Assembly: GCA_019449455.1 (NCBI GenBank)
Contig: JAGRPO010000064.1
Location: 1-63,733 of the forward strand
Direction of reading: 5' to 3'
Source: Betaproteobacteria bacterium
Lineage (GTDB): Bacteria; Pseudomonadota; Gammaproteobacteria; Burkholderiales; Usitatibacteraceae
DNA: 63,733 nucleotides
The position numbers and the translations under genes were made by a program. Below are positions 50,900 to 60,677 of the stretch, in pieces. The notes beneath the pieces are model-generated. The model was not told the DNA's origin, did not search any database, and was given only the letters and a program-made list of their open reading frames with translations. The first letter of the stretch is position 1, and the number at the start of each line of letters is the position of its first letter.

Positions 50900-53659
50900 A
50901 TGCGGCCCATGGAGCTTCCTTTCGCGCCCATCGGCCGCGGGGCCCTGTTCGACCGCCTCGCCCTCGGCCATGCCGGGCGCCTCACCGTGCTCACGCCCAA
51001 CCGCCGGCTCGCGGCGGCGCTGGTTCGCGCCTTCGACGAGGATCGCGCGCGGGCGGGGCTCGTGGCATGGGAGAGCGCCGACGTCCTGTCCTGGTCCGCG
51101 TTCGTCGAAAGGACGTGGGACGAGGCGCTCCACGCGCCGCACGCGGGGAACCTCCCCGTCCTCCTCGCGCCGGCGGAGGAGCAGGCGCTCTGGGAGTCGA
51201 TCATCGCGGATTCGCGCCACGCGAAGGAGCTTCTTTCCCCGGCCTCGACCGCCGCCGCCTGTCGCGAAGCGTGGCAACTGCTCCATGGCTGGCGCATCGC
51301 GTCGGCCACCGCGGCGGCCGACGGCAACGAGGATGCGAAGGCGTTCGGCGAATGGTCGGCGCGCTACGAGCGCGCGACGCGGGAGGGCCGCTTCGTCGAT
51401 TCCGCCCGCCTGCCCGACGCGCTGGCGCGGCTGCTCGGCAAGGAGGGGCCCGCAAGGCCCTCGACGCTGGTGCTCCATGCGTTCGATCTCGTGACGCCCC
51501 AGATGCGGGCGCTCCTCGACGCCTTCGCGAGCGCAGGCACCGAGGTGCTCGCCTGCGATGCGCCGGGGCAAGCCGCCACGGCGGCGCGGGTTCCCCTCGC
51601 TTCGCCGGGCGAGGAGATCGCGGCGGCGGCGCGCTGGGCGCGCACGAGGCTCGAGTCGGGCACCCGTGCGGGCCGCGCGCTCCGCATCGGCGTCGTCATC
51701 CCCGACCTCTCGCAGTCGCGTCTCGTGGTCGAGCGCGTCTTCGCGGCCACCCTGCATCCCGGCGGCATCGCGCCGGGGGGCGCGCGCGAGCCCCGCGCCT
51801 TCGGCCTGTCGCTGGGATTGCCGCTCCCGGGCTTCGCGATCGCGCGCGATGCGCTGCTCGTGCTCCGGCTCGCCGGGCGCGAGATCGCCTTCGACGAGGC
51901 GAGCCGTCTCCTGCGCTCGCCTTTCCTGGCCGGAGCGCAGGACGAGGCCGGCGCGCGCGCCCGGCTCGACGCCGCGCTTCGCGAACGCGCCGCCGGCACG
52001 CTGACCCTGGACCGGCTCGTCGGGCTTCTCCAGGCGAAGGGAATGCCGCGCGCCCCGCGGCTCGCCGAGGGGCTGGACCGTCTCGCGCAGTTCCGCCATA
52101 GCGATCTCTTCGGTGCGCGCATGCCGCCGGATTGGGCCAAGGCGTTCGCCGACGCGCTGCGCGTGGCGGGCTTCCCCGGCGACCGGGCGCTCGATTCGGC
52201 CGAATTCCAGACGCTTCACAAGTGGCACGAAGTCCTCGCCGCGTTCGCGAGGCTCGAGCGCGTGACGGGGAAGATGGGCTTCCAGGAAGCGCTGGGCCGC
52301 CTCGCACGCCTGGCCGCCGACACGCTCTTCCAGCCGGAGTCCCCGGAGGTCCCGGTGCAGGTCATGGGCATCCTCGAGAGCGCGGGCCTCGACTTCGACC
52401 ACTTGTGGGTGATGGGGCTCACCGACGACGCCTGGCCGCTCGCCGCGCGACCCAACCCCTTCCTTCCCGTTCATGCGCAGCGCGCCGCGGGAATGCCGGA
52501 GGCCGATGCGGCTTCCTCGCTCGCGCTCGACCGGCGCATCACGCAGGGCTGGCTGCGCGCGGCACCCGAGGTCGTCGTGAGCCACGCGCTGGCCAAGGGC
52601 GATGCGCAGGCGGCGCCCAGCCCGCTCATCGCGGGCCTGCAAGCCTGCGAGGAGAAGGACCTTGCCTGCGAGCCCACCCCGTCCTGGCGCGACGCCATCC
52701 ACGAGGCGGCGAGGCTCGAGCGGCTGACGGACGAGCGCGGACCCGCGCCTGCGAGCGGTGCCGGGCGCGGCGGGACGGCGCTTTTCCGCGACCAGGCGGC
52801 CTGTCCCTTCCGCGCCTTCGCCGCGCACCGGCTCGGGTCCTCGGCGCCAGAGGTTCCGCAGCCGGGCCTCACGGCCGCCGACCGCGGCACGCTGGTCCAC
52901 GCCGTTCTCGCCCGCGCATGGGAGGCCCTGCGCGACAAGGGGGCGCTCGATTCCGCCCGCGAGGGCGACCTCGATGCGCTGCTTGCGCGCGCGGCCGGCG
53001 AGGCGCTGGAACGCTTCGGCCGCCGGCGCCCCCATGTCGTGGAGGGCCGCTTCGCGGCGCTCGAACGCGGGCGGCTCGCGTCGACGGTTCGCGCATGGCT
53101 CGACTACGAGCGGGGACGGGGCGATTTCGAGGTGCTCGCCACGGAGTCCAAGGTTCCCGTCACGTTCGGCGGCGTCACCGTGAACGCGAAGCTCGATCGC
53201 GTGGACCGGCTGGCCGGCGGCGGCTGCGCGGTGATCGACTACAAGACGGGAGAGGCGAGGGTCGCCACGTGGCTCGGGCCCCGTCCCGACGAGCCGCAGC
53301 TGCCGATGTACGCGCTGGCCGGCGGGCAGGACGTCGCGGCGGTCGTGTACGCGCAGGTGAAGGCCGGCAAGCCCGCGTTCAAGGGCCTTGCCCGCGCGGA
53401 GAACCTCCTGCCGGGAACGAGCCTCGTCACGCGGGACGGCAGCCGCCTCGCCGCGGGCTACGCGGACTGGACGCAGCTGCTCGAAGGCTGGCAACGCGAA
53501 CTCGATGCCCTCGGCCGCGCCATCGCGGCGGGCGACGCGCGCCTCGATCCCAAGCGGGGCGCCGAGACCTGCAAGTCCTGCGACCACCGGCTCGTCTGCC
53601 GCGTGGCCGACAACCCGCCCGGGGATCCGGACGAGTCCGGGGACGAACGCGATGAGTGA
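50900..53659 (+). CDS. AddB-like nuclease of a recombination-repair complex
   Basis: A 919-residue protein. The N-terminal half has a degenerate helicase-like region (VLTPNRRLAAALVRAF, then LVLHAFDLVTPQMRALLDAF), and residues about 630-905 form a PD-(D/E)XK nuclease with VIDYKTGEA as the catalytic DxK. Cysteine near 634 (QAACPFRAFAAHRLGS) and three near the end (CKSCDHRLVC) would ligate an Fe-S cluster, as in AddB. It belongs to the probable DNA-repair-protein family found in proteobacteria without recB/recC in the same locus. It overlaps the helicase gene by eight bases. An alternative start at 50909 is possible. Confidence 0.87.
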   Translation: MRPMELPFAPIGRGALFDRLALGHAGRLTVLTPNRRLAAALVRAFDEDRARAGLVAWESADVLSWSAFVERTWDEALHAPHAGNLPVLLAPAEEQALWESIIADSRHAKELLSPASTAAACREAWQLLHGWRIASATAAADGNEDAKAFGEWSARYERATREGRFVDSARLPDALARLLGKEGPARPSTLVLHAFDLVTPQMRALLDAFASAGTEVLACDAPGQAATAARVPLASPGEEIAAAARWARTRLESGTRAGRALRIGVVIPDLSQSRLVVERVFAATLHPGGIAPGGAREPRAFGLSLGLPLPGFAIARDALLVLRLAGREIAFDEASRLLRSPFLAGAQDEAGARARLDAALRERAAGTLTLDRLVGLLQAKGMPRAPRLAEGLDRLAQFRHSDLFGARMPPDWAKAFADALRVAGFPGDRALDSAEFQTLHKWHEVLAAFARLERVTGKMGFQEALGRLARLAADTLFQPESPEVPVQVMGILESAGLDFDHLWVMGLTDDAWPLAARPNPFLPVHAQRAAGMPEADAASSLALDRRITQGWLRAAPEVVVSHALAKGDAQAAPSPLIAGLQACEEKDLACEPTPSWRDAIHEAARLERLTDERGPAPASGAGRGGTALFRDQAACPFRAFAAHRLGSSAPEVPQPGLTAADRGTLVHAVLARAWEALRDKGALDSAREGDLDALLARAAGEALERFGRRRPHVVEGRFAALERGRLASTVRAWLDYERGRGDFEVLATESKVPVTFGGVTVNAKLDRVDRLAGGGCAVIDYKTGEARVATWLGPRPDEPQLPMYALAGGQDVAAVVYAQVKAGKPAFKGLARAENLLPGTSLVTRDGSRLAAGYADWTQLLEGWQRELDALGRAIAAGDARLDPKRGAETCKSCDHRLVCRVADNPPGDPDESGDERDE

Positions 53660-56600
53660 ACCGCGCGCCGTCCCGGATCTCGAGGAGCGCCGGCACGCCC
53701 TCGATCCCTCGCGGTCCTTCATCGTCCAGGCTCCCGCCGGCTCGGGCAAGACCGAGCTTCTCATCCAGAGATGCCTCGTGCTGCTCGCGATCGTCGAGCG
53801 CCCGGAAGAGATCGCCGCGATCACCTTCACGCGCAAGGCCGCCGCCGAGATGCGCGGCCGCATCTTCGCCGCCCTCGCCGACGCGCGCGCGACCGGGCGC
53901 CCCGAGCAGCCGCACAAGGCGTTGACCTGGGACCTCGCGCGGGCCGCGCTGGAGCGCAACGACCGGCTCGGCTGGCGCCTGGAGGAGAGCGCCGCCCGGC
54001 TTCGCGTGCAGACGATCGATTCTCTCTGCGCCTCGCTCACGCGCCAGATGCCCGTGCTGGCCAAGTTCGGTGCCCAGCCCGAGAGCCTCGAGGACGCCGC
54101 GGACCTCTACCTCGAAGCGGCCCGCGCGACGCTTGCGCTCCTCGAGGAAGACCTCCCGATTGCCACGGACGTCGCCATCGTCCTCGGGCACCTCGACAAC
54201 GATGCCGCGCGCGTGGAGCAGATGCTGGCCGGGCTGCTGCGGCATCGCGACCACTGGCTTCGCTACCTGCGCGCGGCCGACCAGCGCGCCGCCCTCGAGG
54301 CCACGCTCGCCGATATCCGGCGGGAAGCGGTGGACCGCGCCGCCCGCCTTCTCGCCGCGGAGGGCAAGGCCGGACCCGGGGGCCCGGGCGCCGTCGGCGT
54401 CGACGATTGGATCGCGTTCGCGAACTCCCTTCTCACGACGAAGGGGGAGTGGCGCAAGGGGCCGCCGCTCGCGAAGGAGCTCGCGGGCAACGGCGAGATG
54501 CTCGAGGCGATGCGCGCGCTGCAGGGCCTGCCGCCCGCCGGCTACACGGACCGCCAGTGGGAGGCGCTCGGCGCCCTCGTGCGCGTCGCCGAAGTGGCCG
54601 TGGGGCAGCTCAAGGTCTGCTTCGCCGCGCACGGGCAGGCCGATTTCGTCGAGATCGCCCAGGGCGCGCTTCGCGCCCTCGAGACCGAGGTCGGCCCGAC
54701 GGATCTCATGCTGGCGCTCGATTACCGCATCCACCACGTCCTGGTCGACGAGTTCCAGGACACCTCCGTGTCGCAGAACGAGCTGCTCGCGAAGCTCACC
54801 GCGGGCTGGGAGCCGGGCGACGGCCGCACGCTCTTCGTCGTGGGCGACCCGATGCAGTCCATCTACCGTTTCCGCGAGGCTGAAGTGGGCCTGTTCCTGC
54901 GCGCGCGCCACGAGGGCATCGGGACGGTCGCGCTCACGCCGCTCACGCTGTCGGCCAACTTCCGCTCCCAGGCCGGCATCGTGGACTGGGTGAACGAGGC
55001 CTTCGCGCGCGTCATGCCCGCGCGGGAGGACATCGCCGCGGGCGCGGTCACCTACGCCGCCTCGCATGCGGTGCACGCGGCCGAGGAGCGGGCGGTCCGG
55101 GCCCATGCGTTCTTCAACGGCGATCGCGAAGGAGAAGCCGCGCTCGTCGCCGGCCTGGCGAAGGAAGCGCTGGCCGAGCCGGGGATGGATCCCGCCAGGC
55201 CCTCCACGGTGGCGATCCTCGTTCGCGCCCGATCGGCGCTGGCGCACATCGTGCCCGCGCTCAAGGCGGCGGGGCTCAAGCTGCGCGCCATCGAGATCGA
55301 TCCGCTCGCCGGGCGCCCCGTGGTGGGCGACCTCCTCGCCCTGACGCGGGCCCTGTCTCACCTGGCCGACCGCACCGCGTGGCTTGCCGTGCTGCGCGCG
55401 CCGTGGTGCGGCCTCACCCTCGCGGACCTGCACGCGCTCGCGGGCGCCGATGCGTCCGCGGCTTTCGGCGAGGAGGCGACGATCTTCGAGGCGATGCGCG
55501 ACGAGGCGCGGCTCGCCTCGCTCTCGGCCGACGGCCGGCGTCGCCTGAGGCGCGTTGGCGAGGTGCTCGACGCCGCGCTCGCGAATCGCGGGCGCACGAC
55601 GCTTCGCGACGCGGTCGAGGGCGCCTGGCTCTCGCTGGGCGGCCCCGCGAGTGCGGGGGACGCTGCCGCGCTCGACGAGGCGGACGCCTTCCTCGACCAC
55701 CTCGAGCAGGCGGAAGTCGCGGGAGCCCTTCCGGACTGCGCGGCGTTCGAGGAGGGGCTCGCGAAGCTCTACGCGCCTCCCGACGAGGAGGGAGATCCCC
55801 GCCTGCAGGTGATGACGATCCACAAGGCGAAGGGCCTGGAGTTCGACACGGTCATCGTGCCGGGCCTGGGCGGCGGCGCGCCTCCGGACGAGAAGAAGCT
55901 CTTCCTGTGGATGGAGCGGCCGCGCTCGGGCCACGCGGGCGGCGAGTCCGGCCTCCTGCTGGGCCCGGTCCACGCGACCGGCGGCGACAGGGACCCGATC
56001 CACGAGTACATCCGCGCCCTCGACAAGCGCAAGGGCGACCTCGAGAACGGGCGCCTGCTCTACGTGGCCGCGACCCGCGCCCGGCGCCGGCTCCATCTCC
56101 TGGGCGAGGCAAAGCGAGGCGACGAGACGGACCCCGCCGCGCTCAAGGGGCCGCGAAAAGGCTCGCTCCTCGCGAAGCTCTGGCCGGCCGTCGAGCGGGA
56201 GTTTTCCCGCGCGCAGGACCCGTCGTCCGAGGGACGGCGGGCCGCCGCCCGCGCGCCCGTCGCCGGGGGAAACCTCGTGCGCGTGACGAGCGACTTCACG
56301 GTTCCCCTCCCGCCGCCGGGCGTGGCGTGGAATGTCCCGGCCGAGGACGAACGTCCGGACGAGACGGTCGAATTCTCGTGGGTGAACGAGACCGCGCGAC
56401 ACGTCGGGACGGTCGTGCACCGCTGGCTGCAACGCATCGCGCAGGACGCCATGCGAGGCTGGGACGCCGAGCGTGTTCGCGGCCTCGCGCCGCGCATCCG
56501 CAGCGAGCTGCGGTGGCGCGGCGTGCTCGCGGCGGACCTCGACGAAGCCTCGGCGCGCGCGGTCGCCGCGCTCGCGCAGGCCGTCGGCGACCCGAAGGGC

Positions 56601-56894
56601 CGCTGGATCCTCGGCATCCACGCGCAGGAGGCGAGCGAGCATCGCGTCACGGCCCTCGTCGACGGCGTGCGGCGGCACCTCGCGATGGACCGCGTGTTCA
56701 CCGACGAGAACGGAGAGCGCTGGATCGTGGACTACAAGGTCGGACGCCACGAGGGCGCGGCGCTGGACGCCTTCCTCGACCGCGAGCGCGACCGCTACGC
56801 GGACCAGCTGCGCCGCTACGCCCGCGCGCTGGGCGGCGGACCGAGGCTCGGCCTCTACTTCCCGCTCGTTCCCGGCTGGCGCGAGGTCGACTGA
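53652..56894 (+). CDS. AddA/RecB-like UvrD helicase-nuclease
   Basis: A 1080-residue superfamily 1A helicase with a nuclease domain. Walker A is QAPAGSGKTELL (26-37), motif Ia AITFTRKAAAEM, Walker B VDEFQDTS, motif III VGDPMQSIYRFREA, motif IV LSANFRSQ and motif V/VI VMTIHKAKGLEFD with RLLYVAATRARRRLH. The C-terminal VDYKVGRHEGA is the nuclease DxK. With the overlapping upstream gene it forms an AddAB-like pair for processing double-strand ends. The ATG at 53652 lies within the upstream gene's end. No chi-like or LexA signal was checked beyond sight. Confidence 0.92.
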   Translation: MSEPRAVPDLEERRHALDPSRSFIVQAPAGSGKTELLIQRCLVLLAIVERPEEIAAITFTRKAAAEMRGRIFAALADARATGRPEQPHKALTWDLARAALERNDRLGWRLEESAARLRVQTIDSLCASLTRQMPVLAKFGAQPESLEDAADLYLEAARATLALLEEDLPIATDVAIVLGHLDNDAARVEQMLAGLLRHRDHWLRYLRAADQRAALEATLADIRREAVDRAARLLAAEGKAGPGGPGAVGVDDWIAFANSLLTTKGEWRKGPPLAKELAGNGEMLEAMRALQGLPPAGYTDRQWEALGALVRVAEVAVGQLKVCFAAHGQADFVEIAQGALRALETEVGPTDLMLALDYRIHHVLVDEFQDTSVSQNELLAKLTAGWEPGDGRTLFVVGDPMQSIYRFREAEVGLFLRARHEGIGTVALTPLTLSANFRSQAGIVDWVNEAFARVMPAREDIAAGAVTYAASHAVHAAEERAVRAHAFFNGDREGEAALVAGLAKEALAEPGMDPARPSTVAILVRARSALAHIVPALKAAGLKLRAIEIDPLAGRPVVGDLLALTRALSHLADRTAWLAVLRAPWCGLTLADLHALAGADASAAFGEEATIFEAMRDEARLASLSADGRRRLRRVGEVLDAALANRGRTTLRDAVEGAWLSLGGPASAGDAAALDEADAFLDHLEQAEVAGALPDCAAFEEGLAKLYAPPDEEGDPRLQVMTIHKAKGLEFDTVIVPGLGGGAPPDEKKLFLWMERPRSGHAGGESGLLLGPVHATGGDRDPIHEYIRALDKRKGDLENGRLLYVAATRARRRLHLLGEAKRGDETDPAALKGPRKGSLLAKLWPAVEREFSRAQDPSSEGRRAAARAPVAGGNLVRVTSDFTVPLPPPGVAWNVPAEDERPDETVEFSWVNETARHVGTVVHRWLQRIAQDAMRGWDAERVRGLAPRIRSELRWRGVLAADLDEASARAVAALAQAVGDPKGRWILGIHAQEASEHRVTALVDGVRRHLAMDRVFTDENGERWIVDYKVGRHEGAALDAFLDRERDRYADQLRRYARALGGGPRLGLYFPLVPGWREVD

Positions 56895-56895
56895 C

Positions 56896-57603
56896 TCAGC
56901 GTTTCAGGCCCGAGAGCCAGTGCACGAGGTTCATCGTCACCAGCTGCGGCTGCTCGAGCGGGGACAGGTGGCCGCACTGGTCCGCGATCACGAGGCGGGC
57001 GCCGGGAATCGCGTTGGCCATCTCCTGGTGCAGCGCCACGGGCGTCAGGGTGTCGTCCCTGCCGCAGAGCACGAGCGTCGGGCAGTCGATCTGCGCCAGG
57101 TGGGGGCGGCTGTCGATGCGCCCGATGATCGCCTCCTGCTGGCGGCAGTAGGCATCCTTGCCGGTCGTGACGGCCATGGCCTTCACGATCGCGACGAGTT
57201 TCGCGTCGCGCATGTGCGCCGGCAGCAGCACCTTCGGCAGCAGCGCGTTCACGACCCGGTCGAAATCCGATTCGGCCATCTTCATCATGCGCCGGCGGTC
57301 GGCTGTCGCCTGGTCCGAATCGGGCCGCGCGCTGGTGTCGAGAAGCGCGAGGCCGTTCACCCGGGGCGCGGCCTGGCGCATTACCTCCAGGGCCACGTAG
57401 CCGCCCATCGACAGCCCGGCGACCGCGAAGGGGCCGGGCGGCATCCTCGCGATGGCGGCCGAGGCCATGCCGGCGACGGTGTCGGCCTGCGACACGTCGG
57501 CCACCGTGCATTCGGCGGCGTGCTTGAGGCCGTCGAGCTGCGCTTGCCACAGGCGGCGGTCGGAGAGAAGGCCGGGAACGAGGAGAAGGTTGGGGTTGCT
57601 CAT
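56896..57603 (-). CDS. Alpha/beta hydrolase
   Basis: A 235-residue hydrolase. The triad is Ser65 in AGLSMGGYV, an Asp in CGRDDTLTP (183 or 184) and His212 in DQCGHLSPLEQP; the oxyanion region is LVPGLLSDRRLW. The cap domain is short. The substrate is unknown; similar proteins are esterases or thioesterases. It is the last gene of a yceH-corA-hydrolase run, seven bases after corA, and is convergent with the addA-like gene, separated by one base. Confidence 0.88.
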   Translation of the reverse strand: MSNPNLLLVPGLLSDRRLWQAQLDGLKHAAECTVADVSQADTVAGMASAAIARMPPGPFAVAGLSMGGYVALEVMRQAAPRVNGLALLDTSARPDSDQATADRRRMMKMAESDFDRVVNALLPKVLLPAHMRDAKLVAIVKAMAVTTGKDAYCRQQEAIIGRIDSRPHLAQIDCPTLVLCGRDDTLTPVALHQEMANAIPGARLVIADQCGHLSPLEQPQLVTMNLVHWLSGLKR

Positions 57604-57610
57604 GGGGTCC

Positions 57611-58576
57611 TCAGAGCCAGCGTGCCTTGCGGAATCGGACGAAGAGGTAGGCGTCGATCGCGACCATCACGGCGATGGCGAGCGGATAGCCGAACGTCCA
57701 CTTCAGTTCCGGGATGTGCTCGAAATTCATGCCGTAGATGCCCGCGAGCATCGTCGGCACGGCGACGAGCGCGCCGTAGGCCGCCAGGCGCTTGGTCACC
57801 TCGCTCTCGCCGTGCGAGATCATGGCGAGGTTCACCGTCATCGCGGTGGTGACCATGTCGCGCAGGCTGTCGACGTTCTGGCTCAGGCGAAGCAGGTGGT
57901 CGTAGACATCGCGGAAGTACTCCTGCGTGCCCTGGCATACCTGCGGCACGCGGCCGCCGTGGAGCTTGCCCACGGCCTCGATCAGGGGGTCGACGGCGTG
58001 CTTGAGGACCATGAGCTTCTGCTTCAGGCCGTAGAGCGCTTCGAGGTTCGCGCGCGGCGTGCTTCCCCCGAAGATCTTGCCCTCGAGCTCCTCGAGATGC
58101 GTCTCCAGCGCGTCCACCACGGGGAAATAGCGGTCGACGACGGCGTCGACGAGCGCGTAGAAGACGAAGCCCGCGCCCAGGCGCAGCAGCTCCGGCTCGC
58201 GCTCGGTGCGCGCGCGCACCGCCGTGAACCCCTGCTCGGTCCCCTTCCGCACGGAGAGGATGAAGTTGGGTCCCACGAAGAGGTCGATCTCGGAGACGCG
58301 CAGCTCGCCCTCGACCAGCTCGAGATTGTGGAGCACGGCGAAGAGGGAGTCGCCGTATTCCTCGAGCTTGGGGCGCTGGTGGCCGCTGAGCACGTCCTCG
58401 ACGGAAAGGTGGTGCAGGTCGAACTCGTCCTGGAGCATCGCGAGCTCGCCCGGGGCGGGATCCTTCAGGGCGACCCAGACGAAGCAGTCCGGCCGGCTCA
58501 CGTATTCGCTGATGTCCTCGACGGTGATGTCGCCGAGCCTCCGGCCATCCTGGTAGGCAACGCAGTTGATGAGCAT
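57611..58576 (-). CDS. corA: Magnesium/cobalt transporter CorA
   Basis: A 321-residue protein of the CorA pentameric channel family. The large N-terminal cytosolic domain is followed by two helices; the pore motif YGMNFEHIPELKW has GMN at 282-284. Length matches the family. It would import Mg2+ or Co2+ through the inner membrane. It starts 54 bases after yceH on the same strand. No M-box riboswitch could fit in that gap. Confidence 0.94.
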   Translation of the reverse strand: MLINCVAYQDGRRLGDITVEDISEYVSRPDCFVWVALKDPAPGELAMLQDEFDLHHLSVEDVLSGHQRPKLEEYGDSLFAVLHNLELVEGELRVSEIDLFVGPNFILSVRKGTEQGFTAVRARTEREPELLRLGAGFVFYALVDAVVDRYFPVVDALETHLEELEGKIFGGSTPRANLEALYGLKQKLMVLKHAVDPLIEAVGKLHGGRVPQVCQGTQEYFRDVYDHLLRLSQNVDSLRDMVTTAMTVNLAMISHGESEVTKRLAAYGALVAVPTMLAGIYGMNFEHIPELKWTFGYPLAIAVMVAIDAYLFVRFRKARWL

Positions 58577-58630
58577 GGGTTCGTCCTCACCGCGGGATCG
58601 CCGCGGCCTCCATCGTGAAGGGGACGGCGA

Positions 58631-59308
58631 TCAAAGGCCGAGCTCCCGGCATACGCGCGCGAGCGTCTCGCGAAGCGCCGCCACTTCGCCTTCGAGGCGG
58701 TCGACGTTCGCCTTGAGCGCCGCGATCTCGCTCACCGTGACCGTTTCGGGGCCCGCGGGCGCGACGCCCGCCTGGGACGCGTCGGGCTCGCCCGAGAGCA
58801 GGTGCGCCCAGCGCGTCTCGCGCGCGCCCGGCTGGCGCGCGAGCTCGCGCACGAGAGGGCCGTCCGGTCGCGCCGAGAGCTCGTCGAGGAACGCCTCGAC
58901 CGAGGAGATGTCGCCGAACTTGTGCAGCCGCTCGCTGTTGTTGCGCAACTCGCCCGAGGTCTGCGGTCCGCGCAGCATCAGGGTCGCGAGCAGCGCGACG
59001 GATTGGGGCGGCAGGCCGAGGACGCGGCCGGCGTTGTGCGCGTAGCGCATCACCCGCCCGCCGCTCGATTCGACGGCGAGCGAGAGCGACTTGAGATGGT
59101 CCAGGGCCGCCTGCGTCTCGGCCTCGGTGGCCTCGAGGATCGGGTGGCGGCTGGTCTTCTGGTTGCAGCCCGCGACCAGCGCGTTCAGCGTGAGCGGATA
59201 GGTGTCGGGGACGGTGTGCTGCTTCTCGACGAGGACGCCGATGATCCGTGACTCGAGCAACGACAATGCGGGGAGGGGGGGAGCGCCCATGCGGGTACGG
59301 ATGGCCAA
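58631..59308 (-). CDS. yceH: DUF480 (YceH) family protein
   Basis: A 225-residue protein with two winged-helix domains. LSLLESRIIGVLVEKQHTVPDTYPLTLNALVAGCNQKT is the family's unmistakable N-terminal block, and RLHKFGDISSVEAFLDEL and LARQPGARETRWAHLLSG are the second. The C terminus (about 195-225) is a coiled coil. Function is unknown. It begins the yceH-corA-hydrolase run. An alternative Met at 59290 would remove six residues. Confidence 0.93.
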   Translation of the reverse strand: MAIRTRMGAPPLPALSLLESRIIGVLVEKQHTVPDTYPLTLNALVAGCNQKTSRHPILEATEAETQAALDHLKSLSLAVESSGGRVMRYAHNAGRVLGLPPQSVALLATLMLRGPQTSGELRNNSERLHKFGDISSVEAFLDELSARPDGPLVRELARQPGARETRWAHLLSGEPDASQAGVAPAGPETVTVSEIAALKANVDRLEGEVAALRETLARVCRELGL

Positions 59309-59390
59309 ACCCGCATGTTACCTTGCGCCGGCGGCGATCCCGGTCGCCGCGGAAGGACTTTCGGGGCCGGGGCCCGGGCTTGCGGGTGCC

Positions 59391-59576
59391 TCAGGCGTCG
59401 AAAGTGAAGACGCCCTTCGGATTCTTGCTGCGGGCGACGGACAGGAGCACGTCGGCGGCCTGCTTGACGGCGTTCCAGCTTGCGACGATCGCGGTGGCGA
59501 TCAGCTCGGCGATGTAGACGCTGCGCTCGATGCGGGCGCGGCGGACGTATTCCTCGATTGCTTCGTAGCCTTGCAT
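59391..59576 (-). CDS. Small amphipathic protein, 61 residues
   Basis: A short protein, MQGYEAIEEYVRRARIERS at the N terminus, followed by a hydrophobic helix YIAELIATAIVASWNAV and a charged tail. The pattern resembles small beta-proteobacterial proteins of unknown role that begin with an aromatic residue and a charged helix then a membrane-lying helix. An AAGGAG ribosome binding site lies eight bases before the ATG, and a good sigma70 promoter lies upstream, so it is very likely expressed. It is divergent from a GcvA-type LysR gene, which suggests control by that regulator. Confidence 0.72.
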   Translation of the reverse strand: MQGYEAIEEYVRRARIERSVYIAELIATAIVASWNAVKQAADVLLSVARSKNPKGVFTFDA

Positions 59577-59643
59577 GGTCGACTCCTTGTGGGGTTTTGC
59601 AGCGCCCGGGCCGGGTGGGCCGTATCGGCGGCTGTCGGAAGTG

Positions 59644-59709
59644 AATATAGTGGTCTTGGTGCAATGCAACAAACGATATGTTCTTGCGCTTTGAGTTAGA
59701 AAAGCTAAT
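59644..59709. promoter_or_regulatory. Promoter of the small gene and GcvA-like CTAAT site
   Basis: Minus strand: -35 TTGTTG (59672-59667), 17-base spacer, -10 TATATT (59649-59644). Closer to the LysR gene, TTAG (59696-59699) and CTAA (59705-59708) form a short dyad that includes the CTAAT seen in GcvA sites. Control of both genes by the LysR protein is inferred from position and motif. Confidence 0.5.
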
Positions 59710-59720
59710 CTATTGATCCC

Positions 59721-60677
59721 GTGAGCGACCGCCTTCCGCCCCTGAACGCCCTGCGCGCCTTCGAAGCCGCAGCCCGGCACCGAAGCTTCAAGCACGCGGC
59801 CGAGGAGCTGTTCGTCACCCCGGCGGCCATCTCCCAGCAGGTGAAGTCGCTCGAGGAATACCTGGGGGTGGAGCTCTTTCGGCGGCTCACGCGCGCCATC
59901 GAGCTCACGCCGGCGGCCGAGGCGATGCTCCCGAAGCTGCGGGAAGGGTTCGACAGTTTCGCGGCGGGCCTCGCGCGGGCTCGCCGGGCGGAGGAGCGGG
60001 GAAGGATCGCGGTGGCCGCGCCGCCCAACTTCGTGGCCCGCTGGCTGATGCCGCGGCTGCGCTCGTTCACCACGTCGTATCCGCAGTACGACCTGCGCAT
60101 CATCGGGACGCTGCGCGCCATCGACAACCCGGAGCAGGAAACGCAGGTGGAGACGGACCGCGCGGATGCGGAGGCGCACGTGTCCGTGCGCTACGGGATG
60201 GGCGACTACCCCGGCTCGGTGGTCGACCTGCTCTTCCGCCCCACCTACGTGCCGGTGTGCAGCCCGAAGCTGCTCGGGCGCGGCCCGCCGCTTCGCAAGG
60301 CCGCGGACCTCAGGAACCACACGCTGATCCACGACGATTCCTCGCCGGGCGACGAGGAGAGGCCGGGGTGGGTGGAATGGCTCGCGCTCGCCGGCGCGAA
60401 GGGCGTCGACGGCTCGCGCGGCCCGCGCTTCTCCAACGCTTCCCTCGTGCACGAGGCGGCCATCGACGGCGTGGGAGTCGCGCTCGCGCTGCGACCGCTC
60501 GTCGATTCCGACATCGAGGACGGCCGGCTGGTCGTGCCGATCGAGCGCGCGGTGCCGACCAACTTCGCCTACTACCTGGTCACGCCCGAGGCACTCATCG
60601 CGCATCCCGCGGCGAGCACCTTCCGGCGCTGGCTCACCGCCCAGGCCGAGGGCCATTCCCGCCGGCGCGCAAGGTAA
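59721..60677 (+). CDS. LysR-type transcriptional regulator, GcvA group
   Basis: A 318-residue regulator. LPPLNALRAFEAAARHRSFKHAAEELFVTPAAISQQVK is the N-terminal winged helix of the GcvA branch; the remainder is a periplasmic-binding-protein-like effector domain. The start is a GTG with a poor ribosome binding site. The final codons GCA AGG TAA lie inside a 48-bp palindrome shared with the convergent srkA gene. It is divergent from the 61-residue gene, the usual arrangement for a LysR target. Confidence 0.88.
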   Translation: MSDRLPPLNALRAFEAAARHRSFKHAAEELFVTPAAISQQVKSLEEYLGVELFRRLTRAIELTPAAEAMLPKLREGFDSFAAGLARARRAEERGRIAVAAPPNFVARWLMPRLRSFTTSYPQYDLRIIGTLRAIDNPEQETQVETDRADAEAHVSVRYGMGDYPGSVVDLLFRPTYVPVCSPKLLGRGPPLRKAADLRNHTLIHDDSSPGDEERPGWVEWLALAGAKGVDGSRGPRFSNASLVHEAAIDGVGVALALRPLVDSDIEDGRLVVPIERAVPTNFAYYLVTPEALIAHPAASTFRRWLTAQAEGHSRRRAR

